Shown here: one piece after another, positions 43,582 through 52,538 of the stretch
How the letters are laid out: each line of letters starts with the position of its first letter
How positions within the stretch are numbered: position 1 is the stretch's first letter
Assembly: GCF_029167625.1 (NCBI RefSeq)
Contig: NZ_CP119145.1
Location: 6,262,001 to 6,326,000, forward strand
Length of the DNA: 64,000 bases
Source: Streptomyces sp. AM 4-1-1
Lineage (GTDB): Bacteria > Actinomycetota > Actinomycetes > Streptomycetales > Streptomycetaceae
Reading direction: 5' to 3'
Translations under genes and position numbers: made by a program
The notes under the pieces: model-generated
Databases searched by the model: none
Told to the model about the DNA's origin: nothing
The model's input: the letters and a program-made list of their open reading frames with translations, nothing else

Positions 43582-43691
43582 GATCCGGCCAGCGTAACCG
43601 CGCCGGGCCGTCGGCCGGTCAATCGAAAGGTTGATGTCAGGCCCCTCCGGCGCGCGATGTTTCGGGGCGGGCGGGGCCGGAGGCTGGAGGC

Positions 43692-44783
43692 ATGTTCGTC
43701 GCATGGAGAGATCTACGGTTCGCCAAGGGCCGGTTCGCGCTCATGGGCTCGGTCGTGGTGCTGATCACGCTGCTCGTGGGCCTGCTGTCCGGTCTCACGG
43801 CCGGCCTCGCCCGGGAGAACACCTCGGCCGTCACAGGGCTGAGCGCCGATCATCTGGCGTTCGCCGCCCCACCGGACGGCCAGTCGGTGTCCTTCACCAA
43901 TTCGACCGTCGAGGAGAAGGACTGGCGGGCCTGGGCACAGCGCCCGGGTGTGCAGTCCGCGGAGCCGCTGGGCATCCGTACCCTCGACGCCGCCGCCGGG
44001 GACCGCACGACCGCGCTGTCGGCGTTCGGCGTCCGGCCGGACTCCGGCCTCGCGCCGGGCGGTGACGGGCCCGCGCGGGTCGCGCCGGGCCGGGTCGTGC
44101 TCTCCGAAGGAGCCGCCGACGACCTGGGGGCCCGGGCCGGCGACCGGATACGGATCGCGGGCGTCGAGGAGACCGTGGCGGCCGTCGCCGGCGACGCCTC
44201 GTACAGCCATACGCCGGTCGTGTGGACCTCCCTCGACGACTGGCAGCGGTTCGGCGGCTCCGGCACGGGGCCCGCGCGGGCCACGGTGATCGCCCTCACC
44301 ACCGGCGACGGAGTGGACCTGGCCGCGGGCGACAGGGCGGCGGGCACCAGCACCCTCTCGCTCACCGACTCCCTCACCGCCATCGGGTCCTACCAGGCCG
44401 AGAACGGTTCGCTGCAACTCATGAGGGGCTTCCTCTTCGCCATCTCCGCGCTCGTCATCGGCGCCTTCTTCACGGTCTGGACGATCCAGCGCGCCGGGGA
44501 CATCGCGGTCCTGAAGGCGCTCGGCGCCTCCACGCCGTATCTGCTGCGCGACGCGCTCGGGCAGGCCGTGGTGATGCTCGCCATCGGTACGGGAGCGGGC
44601 ACCGCGCTCGCCTCGGGGATCGGCGCGCTGGTCAGCGGAGGGGCCGTGCCGTTCGTCCTGGACGCGTCGACGGTCCTGCTGCCCGCACTCGTGATGATCG
44701 TCCTCGGCGCCGCGGGGGCGGCCCTGTCCATCCGACGGATCACCGCCGTCGACCCGCTCACCGCACTCGGGAGTGTCCGATGA
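43692..44783 (+). CDS. FtsX/MacB-like ABC transporter permease
   Basis: 363 aa. N-terminal membrane helix FALMGSVVVLITLLVGLLSGLTAGLA, a large extracytoplasmic MacB-PCD-like domain (residues 45-240) and three C-terminal helices, the FtsX arrangement: LMRGFLFAISALVIGAFFTVWTI, then LGQAVVMLAIGTGAGTALASG, then LLPALVMIVLGAAGAALS. Works with the ATPase that overlaps it by 4 bp. Such pairs usually expel membrane-active compounds. Divergent from the two-component pair, which probably regulates it. Confidence 0.88.
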   Translation: MFVAWRDLRFAKGRFALMGSVVVLITLLVGLLSGLTAGLARENTSAVTGLSADHLAFAAPPDGQSVSFTNSTVEEKDWRAWAQRPGVQSAEPLGIRTLDAAAGDRTTALSAFGVRPDSGLAPGGDGPARVAPGRVVLSEGAADDLGARAGDRIRIAGVEETVAAVAGDASYSHTPVVWTSLDDWQRFGGSGTGPARATVIALTTGDGVDLAAGDRAAGTSTLSLTDSLTAIGSYQAENGSLQLMRGFLFAISALVIGAFFTVWTIQRAGDIAVLKALGASTPYLLRDALGQAVVMLAIGTGAGTALASGIGALVSGGAVPFVLDASTVLLPALVMIVLGAAGAALSIRRITAVDPLTALGSVR

Positions 44784-45469
44784 CCCTCACCCTCGCCGAT
44801 GTCACCCTCACCTACCCCGACGGCGACGGCCGGCTCACCGCACTCGATCGCGTCAGTCTGGACGTTCCCGAGGGCTCGATGACCGCGGTCGTCGGCCCGT
44901 CCGGCTCCGGCAAGTCCAGCCTCCTCGCGGTGGCCGCGACCCTGGTCACGCCGGACGAGGGACGGGTCGTCGTGGCCGGTACGGAGCTCGCCGGACTCGG
45001 CCCCGCGCGGAAGGCGGCCCTGCGCCGCGAGCGCATCGGCATCGTCTTCCAGCAGCCCAATCTGCTGCCGTCGCTCACCGCGGCCGAACAGCTCCAGGTG
45101 ATGGTCAGGCTGGCGAGCCCGTCGCGCGAGGAGAAGCGGGCGGCGCGGGGCCGGGCGCTCGAACTCCTCGACGCGGTCGGCCTCGCCGACAAGGCCGACC
45201 GCAGACCGCACCAGCTGTCCGGAGGGCAGCGGCAGCGGATCAACATCGCCCGCGCGCTGATGAACGGCCCGTCGGTCCTGCTGGTGGACGAGCCGACCAG
45301 CGCACTCGACCACGAACGGGGCGCCGCCGTGCTGGACCTGCTGGTCACGCTGACCCGGGAGCGGTCGACGGCGACCGTGCTGGTCACACACGACCGCGCA
45401 CACCTGGACCGGGCGGACCGCACGGTCACCATGGCGGACGGCCGGCTCACCGAGCTCGCGGCGAGATGA
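44780..45469 (+). CDS. ABC transporter ATP-binding protein (LolD/MacB type)
   Basis: 229 aa, ATG at 44780. Walker A VGPSGSGKSSLL, Q-loop FQQPNLLPSLTAAEQL, signature LSGGQRQRINIARALM, Walker B VLLVDEPTSALD and H-loop VLVTHDRAHL are all in place. The QPNLLPSLTAxEQ stretch is typical of the lipoprotein/MacB-type exporter subfamily. Partner of the FtsX-like permease upstream. Confidence 0.92.
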   Translation: MTLTLADVTLTYPDGDGRLTALDRVSLDVPEGSMTAVVGPSGSGKSSLLAVAATLVTPDEGRVVVAGTELAGLGPARKAALRRERIGIVFQQPNLLPSLTAAEQLQVMVRLASPSREEKRAARGRALELLDAVGLADKADRRPHQLSGGQRQRINIARALMNGPSVLLVDEPTSALDHERGAAVLDLLVTLTRERSTATVLVTHDRAHLDRADRTVTMADGRLTELAAR

Positions 45470-45654
45470 GGACGGGCAGCGGACGGTACGGGTGGGAGCC
45501 CTGTGCGGACACGGACACCGGGCCCCACCCGCCCGGCCGGTACCGCCCGGCCCCGGTCCGGACGAGACGGCACTCCGCGTCGAATCCTCGGCCGCCTCAC
45601 GATCGAAGCCGTGGAACGCCGCTCGCCGGTCCACGCCCCGCCGTGGGGAACCCG

Positions 45655-46464
45655 TTACCGAAGGGGCGTGGCGCCGCCGCTGTTCGCCAGGGCCTCGGAC
45701 AGCTCCTTCGCGGCCTGCTGGAGGATCGGCACGATCCGCTCCGTCGCCGCCTCCGTCACCCGTCCCGCCGGTCCCGAGATCGAGATCGCGGCCGAGGTCG
45801 GGGAGTCGGGTACGGGCACGGCCAGGCAGCGGACCCCGATCTCCTGCTCGTTGTCGTCCACCGCGTAGCCCGCCGAGCGGACCTGTTCCAGCGCTTCGAG
45901 GAAGCCCTCGGCAGTGGTGATCGTCTTCTCGGTGGCGGCGGGCATCCCGGTACGGGCCAGCAGCGCGCGTACCTCGTCCGGCGAGGCGTACGCCAGCAGG
46001 GCCTTGCCCACGCCCGTGGAGTGCGGCAGCACCCGGCGGCCCACCTCGGTGAACATCCGCATGGAGTGCTTCGACGGGACCTGTGCCACGTACACGACCT
46101 CGTCGCCGTCGAGCAGCGCCATGTTCGCGGTCTCGCCGGTCTCCTCGACCAGCCGCGCCAGACAGGGGCGGGCCCAGGTGCCGAGCAGCCGGGAGGCGGA
46201 CTCGCCGAGCCGGATCAGGCGCGGGCCGAGGGCGTAGCGCCGACTGGGCTGCTGACGTACGTAACCGCACCCCACGAGCGTGCGCATCAGCCGGTGAATG
46301 GTGGGCAGGGGGAGGCCGCTGCTCGCGGAGAGCTCACTGAGTCCCACCTCGCCCCCGGCGTCCGCCATCCGCTCCAGCAGGTCGAAGGCCCGCTCAAGGG
46401 ACTGCACACCACCGCTGGGACCGGCGGGCTTGGAGTCGGCTGTGCTGGCGTGGGACGACGGCAC
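45655..46464 (-). CDS. IclR-family transcriptional regulator
   Basis: 269 aa from GTG at 46464 (AAAGGA upstream); an ATG at 46494 is in frame but lacks a ribosome site. N-terminal winged helix VQSLERAFDLLERMADAGGEVGLSELSASSGLPLPTIHRLMRTLV; C-terminal effector domain with VPSKHSMRMFTEVGRRVLPHSTGVGKALLAY, GYAVDDNEQEIGVRCLAVPV and SISGPAGRV. IclR proteins control catabolic genes such as glyoxylate or aromatic pathways. No obvious target lies beside it. Confidence 0.9.
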   Translation of the reverse strand: MPSSHASTADSKPAGPSGGVQSLERAFDLLERMADAGGEVGLSELSASSGLPLPTIHRLMRTLVGCGYVRQQPSRRYALGPRLIRLGESASRLLGTWARPCLARLVEETGETANMALLDGDEVVYVAQVPSKHSMRMFTEVGRRVLPHSTGVGKALLAYASPDEVRALLARTGMPAATEKTITTAEGFLEALEQVRSAGYAVDDNEQEIGVRCLAVPVPDSPTSAAISISGPAGRVTEAATERIVPILQQAAKELSEALANSGGATPLR

Positions 46465-46696
46465 GTCAACGGTCCTTTCGAGGCGGAACAGCAAGGCAGC
46501 AGCCTACCGGGCGGCCCCCGGTCGGCACACTGCTCCAAAACGGCGTCCTCGCCGGTCAGGCGCCGTTTGTCCGGGTGTCGGCCGACCCGGCCGCCGCGTT
46601 CCGTACTGCCGCGTGCGGCTCGTACCGTGTTCCGCTGCTCGAAAGTGACCTTCTGCTGTGTGGAAGTTTCCGGAGTTCCTGGAGGTCTCCGGTCCC

Positions 46697-47527
46697 TCAG
46701 AACTCCTCGTGCACGTCAGGGTCGCCGCCGAACCGCTTGCGGGGGCCGGCGGAGATCCTGGCCAGTTCGTCCTCGGACAGCTCGAAGCCGAAGATGTCGA
46801 GGTTCTGCCGCTGGCGACCCGAATCCGCGGACTTCGGGATCGGCACCGCGCCGAGCTGGGTGTGCCAGCGCAGTACGGCCTGCCCCGGTGTCACACCGTG
46901 CGCCTCGGCGATGGCCACCAGCTCCGGGTCCTCCAGCAGCGCCCGGCCACGCCCCAGCGGACTCCAGCTCTCCGTGACGATGCCCTTCTCGGCGTGCACG
47001 GCCCGCAGTTCTTCCTGGGGGAAGAGGGGGTGCAGCTCGATCTGGTTGACGGCGGGCAGCACACCCGTCTCCTGCTCCAGCCGGTCGAGGTGTTCCGCGG
47101 TGAAGTTGGAGACCCCGATCGAGCGGACCAGCCCCTCCTCGCGGAGCTTGATCAGGGCCTTCCAGGTGTCCACGTACAGGCCGACGCGCGGCAGCGGCCA
47201 GTGGATCAGGTACAGATCGACATGGTCGAGCCCGAGATTGCGGCGCGACTCCTCGAAGGAGGCCAGCGTCTTCTCGTAGCCGTGATGCCGTCCGGGCACC
47301 TTGGTGGTGACGACGATCTCCTCGCGCGGTACGTCACCGTGGAGGATTCCACGCCCGGTGCCGGTCTCGTTGCCGTAGTTCAGCGCGGTGTCCACGAGCC
47401 GGTAGCCGAGGCCGACGGCCCCGAGCACGGCCTTCTCGGCGTCGTCGTCGCCCATCGGGTAGGTGCCGAGGCCGATCGCCGGGAGGGTACGTCCGTCGTT
47501 GAGGGTGTGAACCGGGGTCTCGGTCAT
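46697..47527 (-). CDS. Aldo/keto reductase
   Basis: 276 aa, ATG at 47527 behind GGGAG. Catalytic tetrad visible: D and Y in LVDTALNYGNE, K in VTTKVPGR, H in YLIHWPLPR. NADPH-binding end PIPKSADSGRQRQNLDIFGFELSEDEL is typical of 2,5-diketo-gluconate-reductase-like AKR5 members. It reduces carbonyls in the cytosol; substrate unknown. Upstream the frame stays open into a fossil of a different gene (47636-47831). Confidence 0.92.
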   Translation of the reverse strand: MTETPVHTLNDGRTLPAIGLGTYPMGDDDAEKAVLGAVGLGYRLVDTALNYGNETGTGRGILHGDVPREEIVVTTKVPGRHHGYEKTLASFEESRRNLGLDHVDLYLIHWPLPRVGLYVDTWKALIKLREEGLVRSIGVSNFTAEHLDRLEQETGVLPAVNQIELHPLFPQEELRAVHAEKGIVTESWSPLGRGRALLEDPELVAIAEAHGVTPGQAVLRWHTQLGAVPIPKSADSGRQRQNLDIFGFELSEDELARISAGPRKRFGGDPDVHEEF

Positions 47528-47635
47528 GATCTCCCTTTTCGTTCGAGTACCTTCCTGGCCAGGGTAACGACCGCCCGCTCCCGGCGCGGGCGGGCACCGG
47601 CCGGTGGGGTACCGGGGCCCGCCCGCGCCGGGAGC

Positions 47636-47831
47636 GGCGGCGTCGGAACGCAGGGCGACGGCGCGGCGGCCCAGTCCCTCGATCCTCCCGACGACCGCCC
47701 GGGCCGCCTCCTCGTTCCGTACGTACGTCAGTGCCACATCGACGCCGTCCCGGGCGAGACGGAGTGCGATCGCGGCGCCGATGCCACGGCTGCCGCCGGT
47801 TCACGAGCGCGGTCCTGTTCGTCCTGGTCAT
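47636..47831 (-). pseudogene. 5' fragment of a short-chain dehydrogenase/reductase
   Basis: Begins with ATG at 47831: MTRTNRTALV, then the glycine-rich GGSRGIGAAIALRLARDG loop in a shifted frame (an extra A after GTG near 47801). It continues as VDVALTYVRNEEAARAVV and RAVALRSDAA, the start of a 3-oxoacyl-ACP-reductase-like SDR. The rest of the gene is missing. It lies directly upstream of the aldo-keto reductase, so an SDR may have been deleted here. Confidence 0.75.
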
Positions 47832-48113
47832 GAGGGGGCTCCTGGAGGGGCGCGGGTGGTTGCCGGCCGGTTGCCGACACGGGCACGGAAAGTCCCCGGG
47901 CGGTGTGAATTCCGGCGGGAATCGGACACCCAGTGCGGCAGGGGCCCGCCCGGCGCCCTGCCCCGGGCCGTCCCCACGGCTGGCCGGAATTCGGCTCTAG
48001 CCGGGCGTCAGATGTGGCAGGAGGATGCTCACCGGCCGGGGCGACATGTCGTCGCGACGCCGTGGCGCCTGTGGATGATTCCTGAAATCGCTCTGGAATT
48101 AAGGTGGTTGACG

Positions 48114-48929
48114 ATGAAGAGACCGTTCCGGCGTACCGTTCGCGGCGCTGTCGCGGTGGTGCTGGCCTGTGCGGGGGCCGTCGTCTCCGCCCCGGACGCG
48201 TCCGCGGCGCCGACGGTGCCGGAGGCGTCAGCGGGTTGCAGCGTGGACAGCGCGGCGCAGGGGGTGGCCGGTGCCCCGGTGGCCGCGCCGGTCTCCGTGC
48301 CTCGTGCCGATGGGCGGGTCGACCAGTTCCAGGCGTTCCACGACGCGACCGCGTCGCAGGGGCTGCCCTTCGTCTGGCACCGCGCGCAGACGGTGGCGGG
48401 CGGGGCGTACGGCCCCTGGCAGCGCGTCAGCGCGGGGACCGTGGGCCCGAAAGCCACCTTCATCACCGGGATCGAGAACGCGGCGGGCGGGCTGGAGCTG
48501 TTCTGGCTCGACCACGGCGGGTTCTGCCACTCGGTGCAGGACGCGGCGGGCGGCGCGTGGTCCGAACCCGAGGGCTTCGGCCTGCAACCGGCCCCGTACC
48601 ACGGCTTCCTGACGCTCTTCAAGCGGTCGAACGGGACACTCGTCGCCATCGCCTCGTCCAACCTCTACGACCGCTCCATGGAGTCCCGCACCCAGCTGAG
48701 CGTGGACGGCTTCTGGGGGCCGGTGTCGAGCATGGGGAAGGTGCCTGAGGTCGATGTCGGCCTCAGCCAGCCGACGAGTGTCACCGAACTCCCCGACCGG
48801 CGGCTGGTCGTCACGGCCGACGAGTGGAACCGCGGGGACCGCTACTGGCAGACCTACGAGACGGCGCCCAACGACGGGTATCCGCACGGCTGGTGGTCCG
48901 GAGAGTGGCAGCTGAGCACGGCCCCGTGA
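48114..48929 (+). CDS. Secreted protein with propeller-like lectin repeats
   Basis: 271 aa, AAGGTGG before ATG. Sec signal peptide in residues 1-31 (ACAGAVVSAPDASAAP). The mature part has repeating segments of about 50 residues: FQAFHDATASQGLPFVWHRAQ, then GPWQRVSAGTVG, FITGIENAAGGLELFWLDHGG, AWSEPEGFG, LTLFKRSNGTLVAIASS and FWGPVSSMG. The alternation of W-P/G-W and loop residues resembles PLL-type or tachylectin-like beta-propeller lectins. It may bind sugars outside the cell. Fold call is by pattern only. Confidence 0.7.
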   Translation: MKRPFRRTVRGAVAVVLACAGAVVSAPDASAAPTVPEASAGCSVDSAAQGVAGAPVAAPVSVPRADGRVDQFQAFHDATASQGLPFVWHRAQTVAGGAYGPWQRVSAGTVGPKATFITGIENAAGGLELFWLDHGGFCHSVQDAAGGAWSEPEGFGLQPAPYHGFLTLFKRSNGTLVAIASSNLYDRSMESRTQLSVDGFWGPVSSMGKVPEVDVGLSQPTSVTELPDRRLVVTADEWNRGDRYWQTYETAPNDGYPHGWWSGEWQLSTAP

Positions 48930-49146
48930 AGCGTGCCCGGCACGCGCGGTGACGCGGGCCGGGGCGCGAAGGAAGCCGCGCCGGTGGCCGGCCCGGCCCG
49001 AGGGAGCGGTGACGCGGGGCCCGCCGGGGGAGTGGTGACGCGGGGGCGGGGGAGTGGTGCTCGCGGAAGCCGGTCCGGGGCCGGGCGGGCGCGGTGCTCG
49101 CGGACCCCGGTCCCATGGCTCGTCCACGGCCGGCCGTGCGGCAGGC

Positions 49147-49172
49147 GCCCGGCCCCACGGCCGGGGCCGGGC
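49147..49172. terminator. 10-bp hairpin between convergent genes
   Basis: GCCCGGCCCC pairs with GGGGCCGGGC over a 6-nt loop, 7 bp before the end of the leftward TetR gene. The 48930-49146 segment also holds three GGTGACGCGGG copies and two GGTGCTCGCGGA copies but no gene. Confidence 0.5.
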
Positions 49173-49178
49173 GGCCGC

Positions 49179-49823
49179 TCAGGGGCTCGGGGGCAGCAGG
49201 GACTCGTCGGTGGCCAGGGCGCGGAGCCGGGCGAGGATCGCCCGCCCCGCCTTCTGGTACGCGCCGTAGTTGCTGTGGAGCACGGACTCGGCGTTGGCCA
49301 GTTCGAGCAGAGCGATGATCTCGAAGGCCAGTTGGGAGACGTCCGTGTCCGCGGCCATCTCACCCTTGGCCCGTGCCTCCTCGATGGTCTCCTCGACGAA
49401 GGTCACCCACCCGGTCTGGGTGGCGGCGAGCGCGTCGTGCACCTGGCCGGGCCGGGAGTCGAACTCCGCGATCGTCGAGTAGAAGAAGCAACCGCCCGGG
49501 AACACCCGCTTGCGGGAGTACTCGATCCAGCTCTCGCACATGTGCCAGACACGCCCCAGCCCGGCCGGTGCCCGACGGGTCGGCCGCAGCACATGATCGA
49601 CGTAGATCGCCACAGCGGCCCGTACGGTCGCGAGCTGAAGCTCCTCCTTGGAACCGAACAGAGCGAACACCCCGCTCTTGCTCAGTTTCAGTTCGGTGGC
49701 GAGCCGGCCGAGCGACAGCCCCTCCAGCCCCTCGACCGAGGCGACCTGCACCGCGCGCCCGAGAATCAGCTGCCTGGTCTGATTCCCCCGCTCGACCCGT
49801 CCGTCCGGCCGCGATCCAGCCAT
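49179..49823 (-). CDS. TetR-family transcriptional regulator
   Basis: 214 aa. N-terminal HTH: TRQLILGRAVQVASVEGLEGLSLGRLATELKLSKSGVFALFGSKEELQLA, a standard TetR pattern. The ligand domain includes RVFPGGCFFYSTIAEFDSRPGQV, the TetR_C_6/YxaF-like pattern with a conserved Cys. Divergent from the EamA transporter, whose start is 374 bp away, and probably its repressor. An 8-bp palindrome CGAATTCG is centred 29 bp upstream of its start. Confidence 0.9.
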   Translation of the reverse strand: MAGSRPDGRVERGNQTRQLILGRAVQVASVEGLEGLSLGRLATELKLSKSGVFALFGSKEELQLATVRAAVAIYVDHVLRPTRRAPAGLGRVWHMCESWIEYSRKRVFPGGCFFYSTIAEFDSRPGQVHDALAATQTGWVTFVEETIEEARAKGEMAADTDVSQLAFEIIALLELANAESVLHSNYGAYQKAGRAILARLRALATDESLLPPSP

Positions 49824-50196
49824 GTGCCAACTCCGTGCTTTCGTGGTTCGAATTCGCCATTGTAGGAGGGCGCTCACGTGTCCCCTCCCGCCCCGTGGAT
49901 GCGCCCCCTCCCACCCTGCCCGGACGCCGACGAGCGGCGGGTACGGGGGGATGGACGCGCGGAACGCGGCGGCCGGTGGAGACACATGTTCCCGGCCGTG
50001 TTCCCGGCCGTGCTTCCCGGTGGTGCGGCCGACGGCCGACCCGATACCGTGATCGCCCCGTGTGAGCCGCCGAAGCCTCCGCCCCGCGCCGTGGAACCCG
50101 CCCACCGTAACCGCGCCCCGTCCGGACCGCCCTGCCGGGCCCCCGTCCGGCGCCGGGGACCCGGAGACCGGCGAGGCGGAGAACCAGGAGTACCAG
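49824..50196. other. Divergent promoter region TetR / EamA
   Basis: No supported gene. CGAATTCG at 49849-49856 within GTGGTTCGAATTCGCCAT is a candidate regulator site. The frame of the exporter is open through the second half, but the residues there are not hydrophobic and a better start exists at 50197. Confidence 0.4.
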
Positions 50197-51120
50197 GTGT
50201 CGTCGATCGTCGTGCCCACTCTCGCTCCACCGCGCAGGGCCTGGCTCACCGATCTGCCCGTACTGCTGGTCGCGGTCGTCTGGGGAGCCAGCTACCTCGC
50301 GGCCAAGGGCATCACCACGACCCACACCGTCGTCGCCGTCCTCGTGCTGCGCTTCGCGATCGTGCTGCCCGCCCTCGCGGTGGCCTGCCGGCGGGGGCTG
50401 CGCGCGCTGAACGCCGCTCAGTGGCGGGGCGCCGGGCTGCTCGGGCTCGTCCTGAGCGGCATCTTCCTGCTGGAGACGTACGGCGTCGTGCACACCTCGG
50501 CGACCAACGCGGGTCTCGTCATCAGCCTCACGATGATCTTCACCCCGCTCGCCGAGGCGGCGGTGACCCGGGTGCGCCCGTCCGGGGCATTCCTCGCCGC
50601 AGCCGGGCTCTCGGTCGCCGGCGTGGTGCTCCTGACCCAGGGTGGCGGCTTCACCGCTCCGTCGTCCGGTGATCTATTGATGCTGCTGGCCGCCATGGCC
50701 CGTACCGTCCATGTCCTGGCCATGGCCCGTATCAAAGCCGTCCAGGAGGCGGACTCGCTCTCGCTGACCACCGTCCAACTCGGCGGCGCGGTCGCCGTGT
50801 TCGCGGTGCTGGCCGCGGTGCCCGGTACGGGGGACGCCCCCTGGACCACGGCGGCGGACTTCGGCCCCGGCGAGTGGGGCGGGCTGCTCTTCCTCTCCGT
50901 GTTCTGCACGCTCATCGCGTTCTTCGTGCAGATGTGGTCCGTGCGCCGCACCTCGCCCTCCCGGGTCAGCCTGTTGCTCGGCACGGAACCGCTGTGGGCC
51001 GCGGCCGTGGGCATCGTGATCGGCGGCGAGCGGCTGGGGGCGTTCGGGCTCGCGGGAGCCGCGCTGGTCCTGGCCGGAACGGCCTGGGGCCGCCGGGCGG
51101 CGTCCCCGGGGACACCATGA
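50197..51120 (+). CDS. EamA-family DMT exporter
   Basis: 307 aa, GTG at 50197 behind AGGAG. Ten helices in two EamA repeats: LPVLLVAVVWGASYLAAKGITT (repeat 1 start), LVLSGIFLLETYGVVHTSATNAGLVISLTMIFTPLAE, DLLMLLAAMARTVHVLAM (repeat 2), FLSVFCTLIAFFVQMWSVRRTSPSRVSLLLGTEPLWAA. The last two stretches are the family hallmark. An exporter of small metabolites or amino acids; likely controlled by the divergent TetR protein. Confidence 0.88.
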   Translation: MSSIVVPTLAPPRRAWLTDLPVLLVAVVWGASYLAAKGITTTHTVVAVLVLRFAIVLPALAVACRRGLRALNAAQWRGAGLLGLVLSGIFLLETYGVVHTSATNAGLVISLTMIFTPLAEAAVTRVRPSGAFLAAAGLSVAGVVLLTQGGGFTAPSSGDLLMLLAAMARTVHVLAMARIKAVQEADSLSLTTVQLGGAVAVFAVLAAVPGTGDAPWTTAADFGPGEWGGLLFLSVFCTLIAFFVQMWSVRRTSPSRVSLLLGTEPLWAAAVGIVIGGERLGAFGLAGAALVLAGTAWGRRAASPGTP

Positions 51121-51524
51121 AACCGGCCGGGCGGGCATCCGGGCCCCGCCGGCCGCTGCCGACCATTACCCCGACCGCTGCCGACCACCGGCCCATCGGT
51201 GACTACTTCGGTGCCGCCCTCACGCCGCCCCCGTACCGCCTCCACGCCGTTCCCGCGCCGCCCGCACGCGGCCCCCGTGTCGCCCCTCCCGGCGCGGTGA
51301 TCCGCCCCGAGCGCACCCCCTTCCGCGACACCCGCGCCGGACCTGCCGGGCGGCCACGGGCCGGGCTCGGGGATACTTGGGCAACCGGGCCCGGCCCGTG
51401 GCCCACGGACGCGGGCACCGGGCGGCGCGGCGCACAGCGTCCGCCGGCACCGGGCGGTACAGCAGCGATCCACCGACAGCGCCGCGGCAGCGGAGCACCA
51501 GCAGCACCGGAAGGGCACGACGTC
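51121..51524. other. 404-bp upstream region of the sugar ABC operon
   Basis: No supported gene. The binding-protein frame is open here, but its translation is Pro/Arg/Gly-rich without similarity to a signal peptide. The operon promoter should lie in this region; I could not define it. Confidence 0.35.
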
Positions 51525-52538
51525 GTGGCAAGGGTTCGAACAGGGGTACGTGCGATGGGCGCCGTGCTGGCGGCGGTGCTCGCGGTGTCCCTCGCGGGAT
51601 GCAGCAGCACCGGCGGCAAGCGGGCGGAGGAACGCGCGGCCAGAGCCGAGGCGGAAGGCCGGTCCGCGGTGACCACTCCCCGCTGGACCTTCGCCATGGT
51701 CACCCACTCGGGTGATGGCGACAGCTTCTGGGACATCGTCCAGCGAGGCGCCGAGGAGGCTGCCCGCAAGGACAACATCAACTTCATCTACTCGCACAGC
51801 GCCGAGGCGCAGCAGCAGTCCCAGCTGATCAGGACCGCCATCGACAAGAAGGTCGACGGGCTGATCGTCACGCTGGCCAAGCCCGACGCCATGAAGGACG
51901 TCCTCGCCCAGGCCACCGAGGCGGGCATTCCGGTGATCACCGTGAACTCCGGCTCCGCCGAGTCCAAGGCGTTCGGCGCGCTCACCCACATCGGCCAGGA
52001 CGAGTCCATCGCGGGCGAGGCCGTCGGCGACGAGCTGAACGCGCGAGGACGCAAGAAGGCCCTGTGCGTCCTGCACGAACAGGGCAACGTCGGCCATGAG
52101 CAGCGCTGCGCCGGGGCGAAGAAGACCTTCCACGGCCAGTTGCAGAACCTCTACGTCACCGGCACCAACATGCCCGACGTCCAGGCGTCCATCGAGGCGA
52201 AGCTCCAGGCGGACCACGGGATCGACGCCGTCGTCACCCTCGGCGCGCCGTTCGTGGACGCCGCCGTCAAGGCGAAGCGGACGGCGGGCAGCAAGGCCGA
52301 GATCGACACCTTCGACCTGAACTCCGGCGTGGTCACCGCCCTGAAGGCGAAGACCCTCGGCTTCGCCGTCGACCAGCAGCCGTATCTCCAGGGATACGAG
52401 GCCGTCGACCTGCTCTGGCTGTACCGCTACAACGACAACGTGCTCGGCGGCGGACGCCCCGTCCTCACCGGCCCGCAGATCATCACCGCCGAGAACGCCG
52501 ACGAGCTGGAGCAGTACACGAAGCGGGTCACCCGGTGA
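51525..52538 (+). CDS. Sugar ABC transporter substrate-binding lipoprotein
   Basis: 337 aa from GTG at 51525 (GGAAGG upstream); ATG at 51552 is an alternative. Lipobox LAGC near residue 23. The mature part is a ribose/galactose-type periplasmic binding protein (Peripla_BP_4): WTFAMVTHSGDGDSFWDIVQRGAEEAA, IRTAIDKKVDGLIVTLAKPDAM, AGIPVITVNSGSA, HIGQDESIAGEAVGDEL, and GFAVDQQPYLQGYEAVDLLWLY. Binds a sugar outside and delivers it to the permease. Operon: binding protein, permease, ATPase, ROK kinase. Confidence 0.88.
   Translation: MARVRTGVRAMGAVLAAVLAVSLAGCSSTGGKRAEERAARAEAEGRSAVTTPRWTFAMVTHSGDGDSFWDIVQRGAEEAARKDNINFIYSHSAEAQQQSQLIRTAIDKKVDGLIVTLAKPDAMKDVLAQATEAGIPVITVNSGSAESKAFGALTHIGQDESIAGEAVGDELNARGRKKALCVLHEQGNVGHEQRCAGAKKTFHGQLQNLYVTGTNMPDVQASIEAKLQADHGIDAVVTLGAPFVDAAVKAKRTAGSKAEIDTFDLNSGVVTALKAKTLGFAVDQQPYLQGYEAVDLLWLYRYNDNVLGGGRPVLTGPQIITAENADELEQYTKRVTR

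Noticed and set aside
48930..49146. Repeated GGTGACGCGGG and GGTGCTCGCGGA motifs as an operator array
   Set aside because: They lie between the 3' ends of two convergent genes, so a regulatory role is unlikely; low-complexity GC drift is sufficient.
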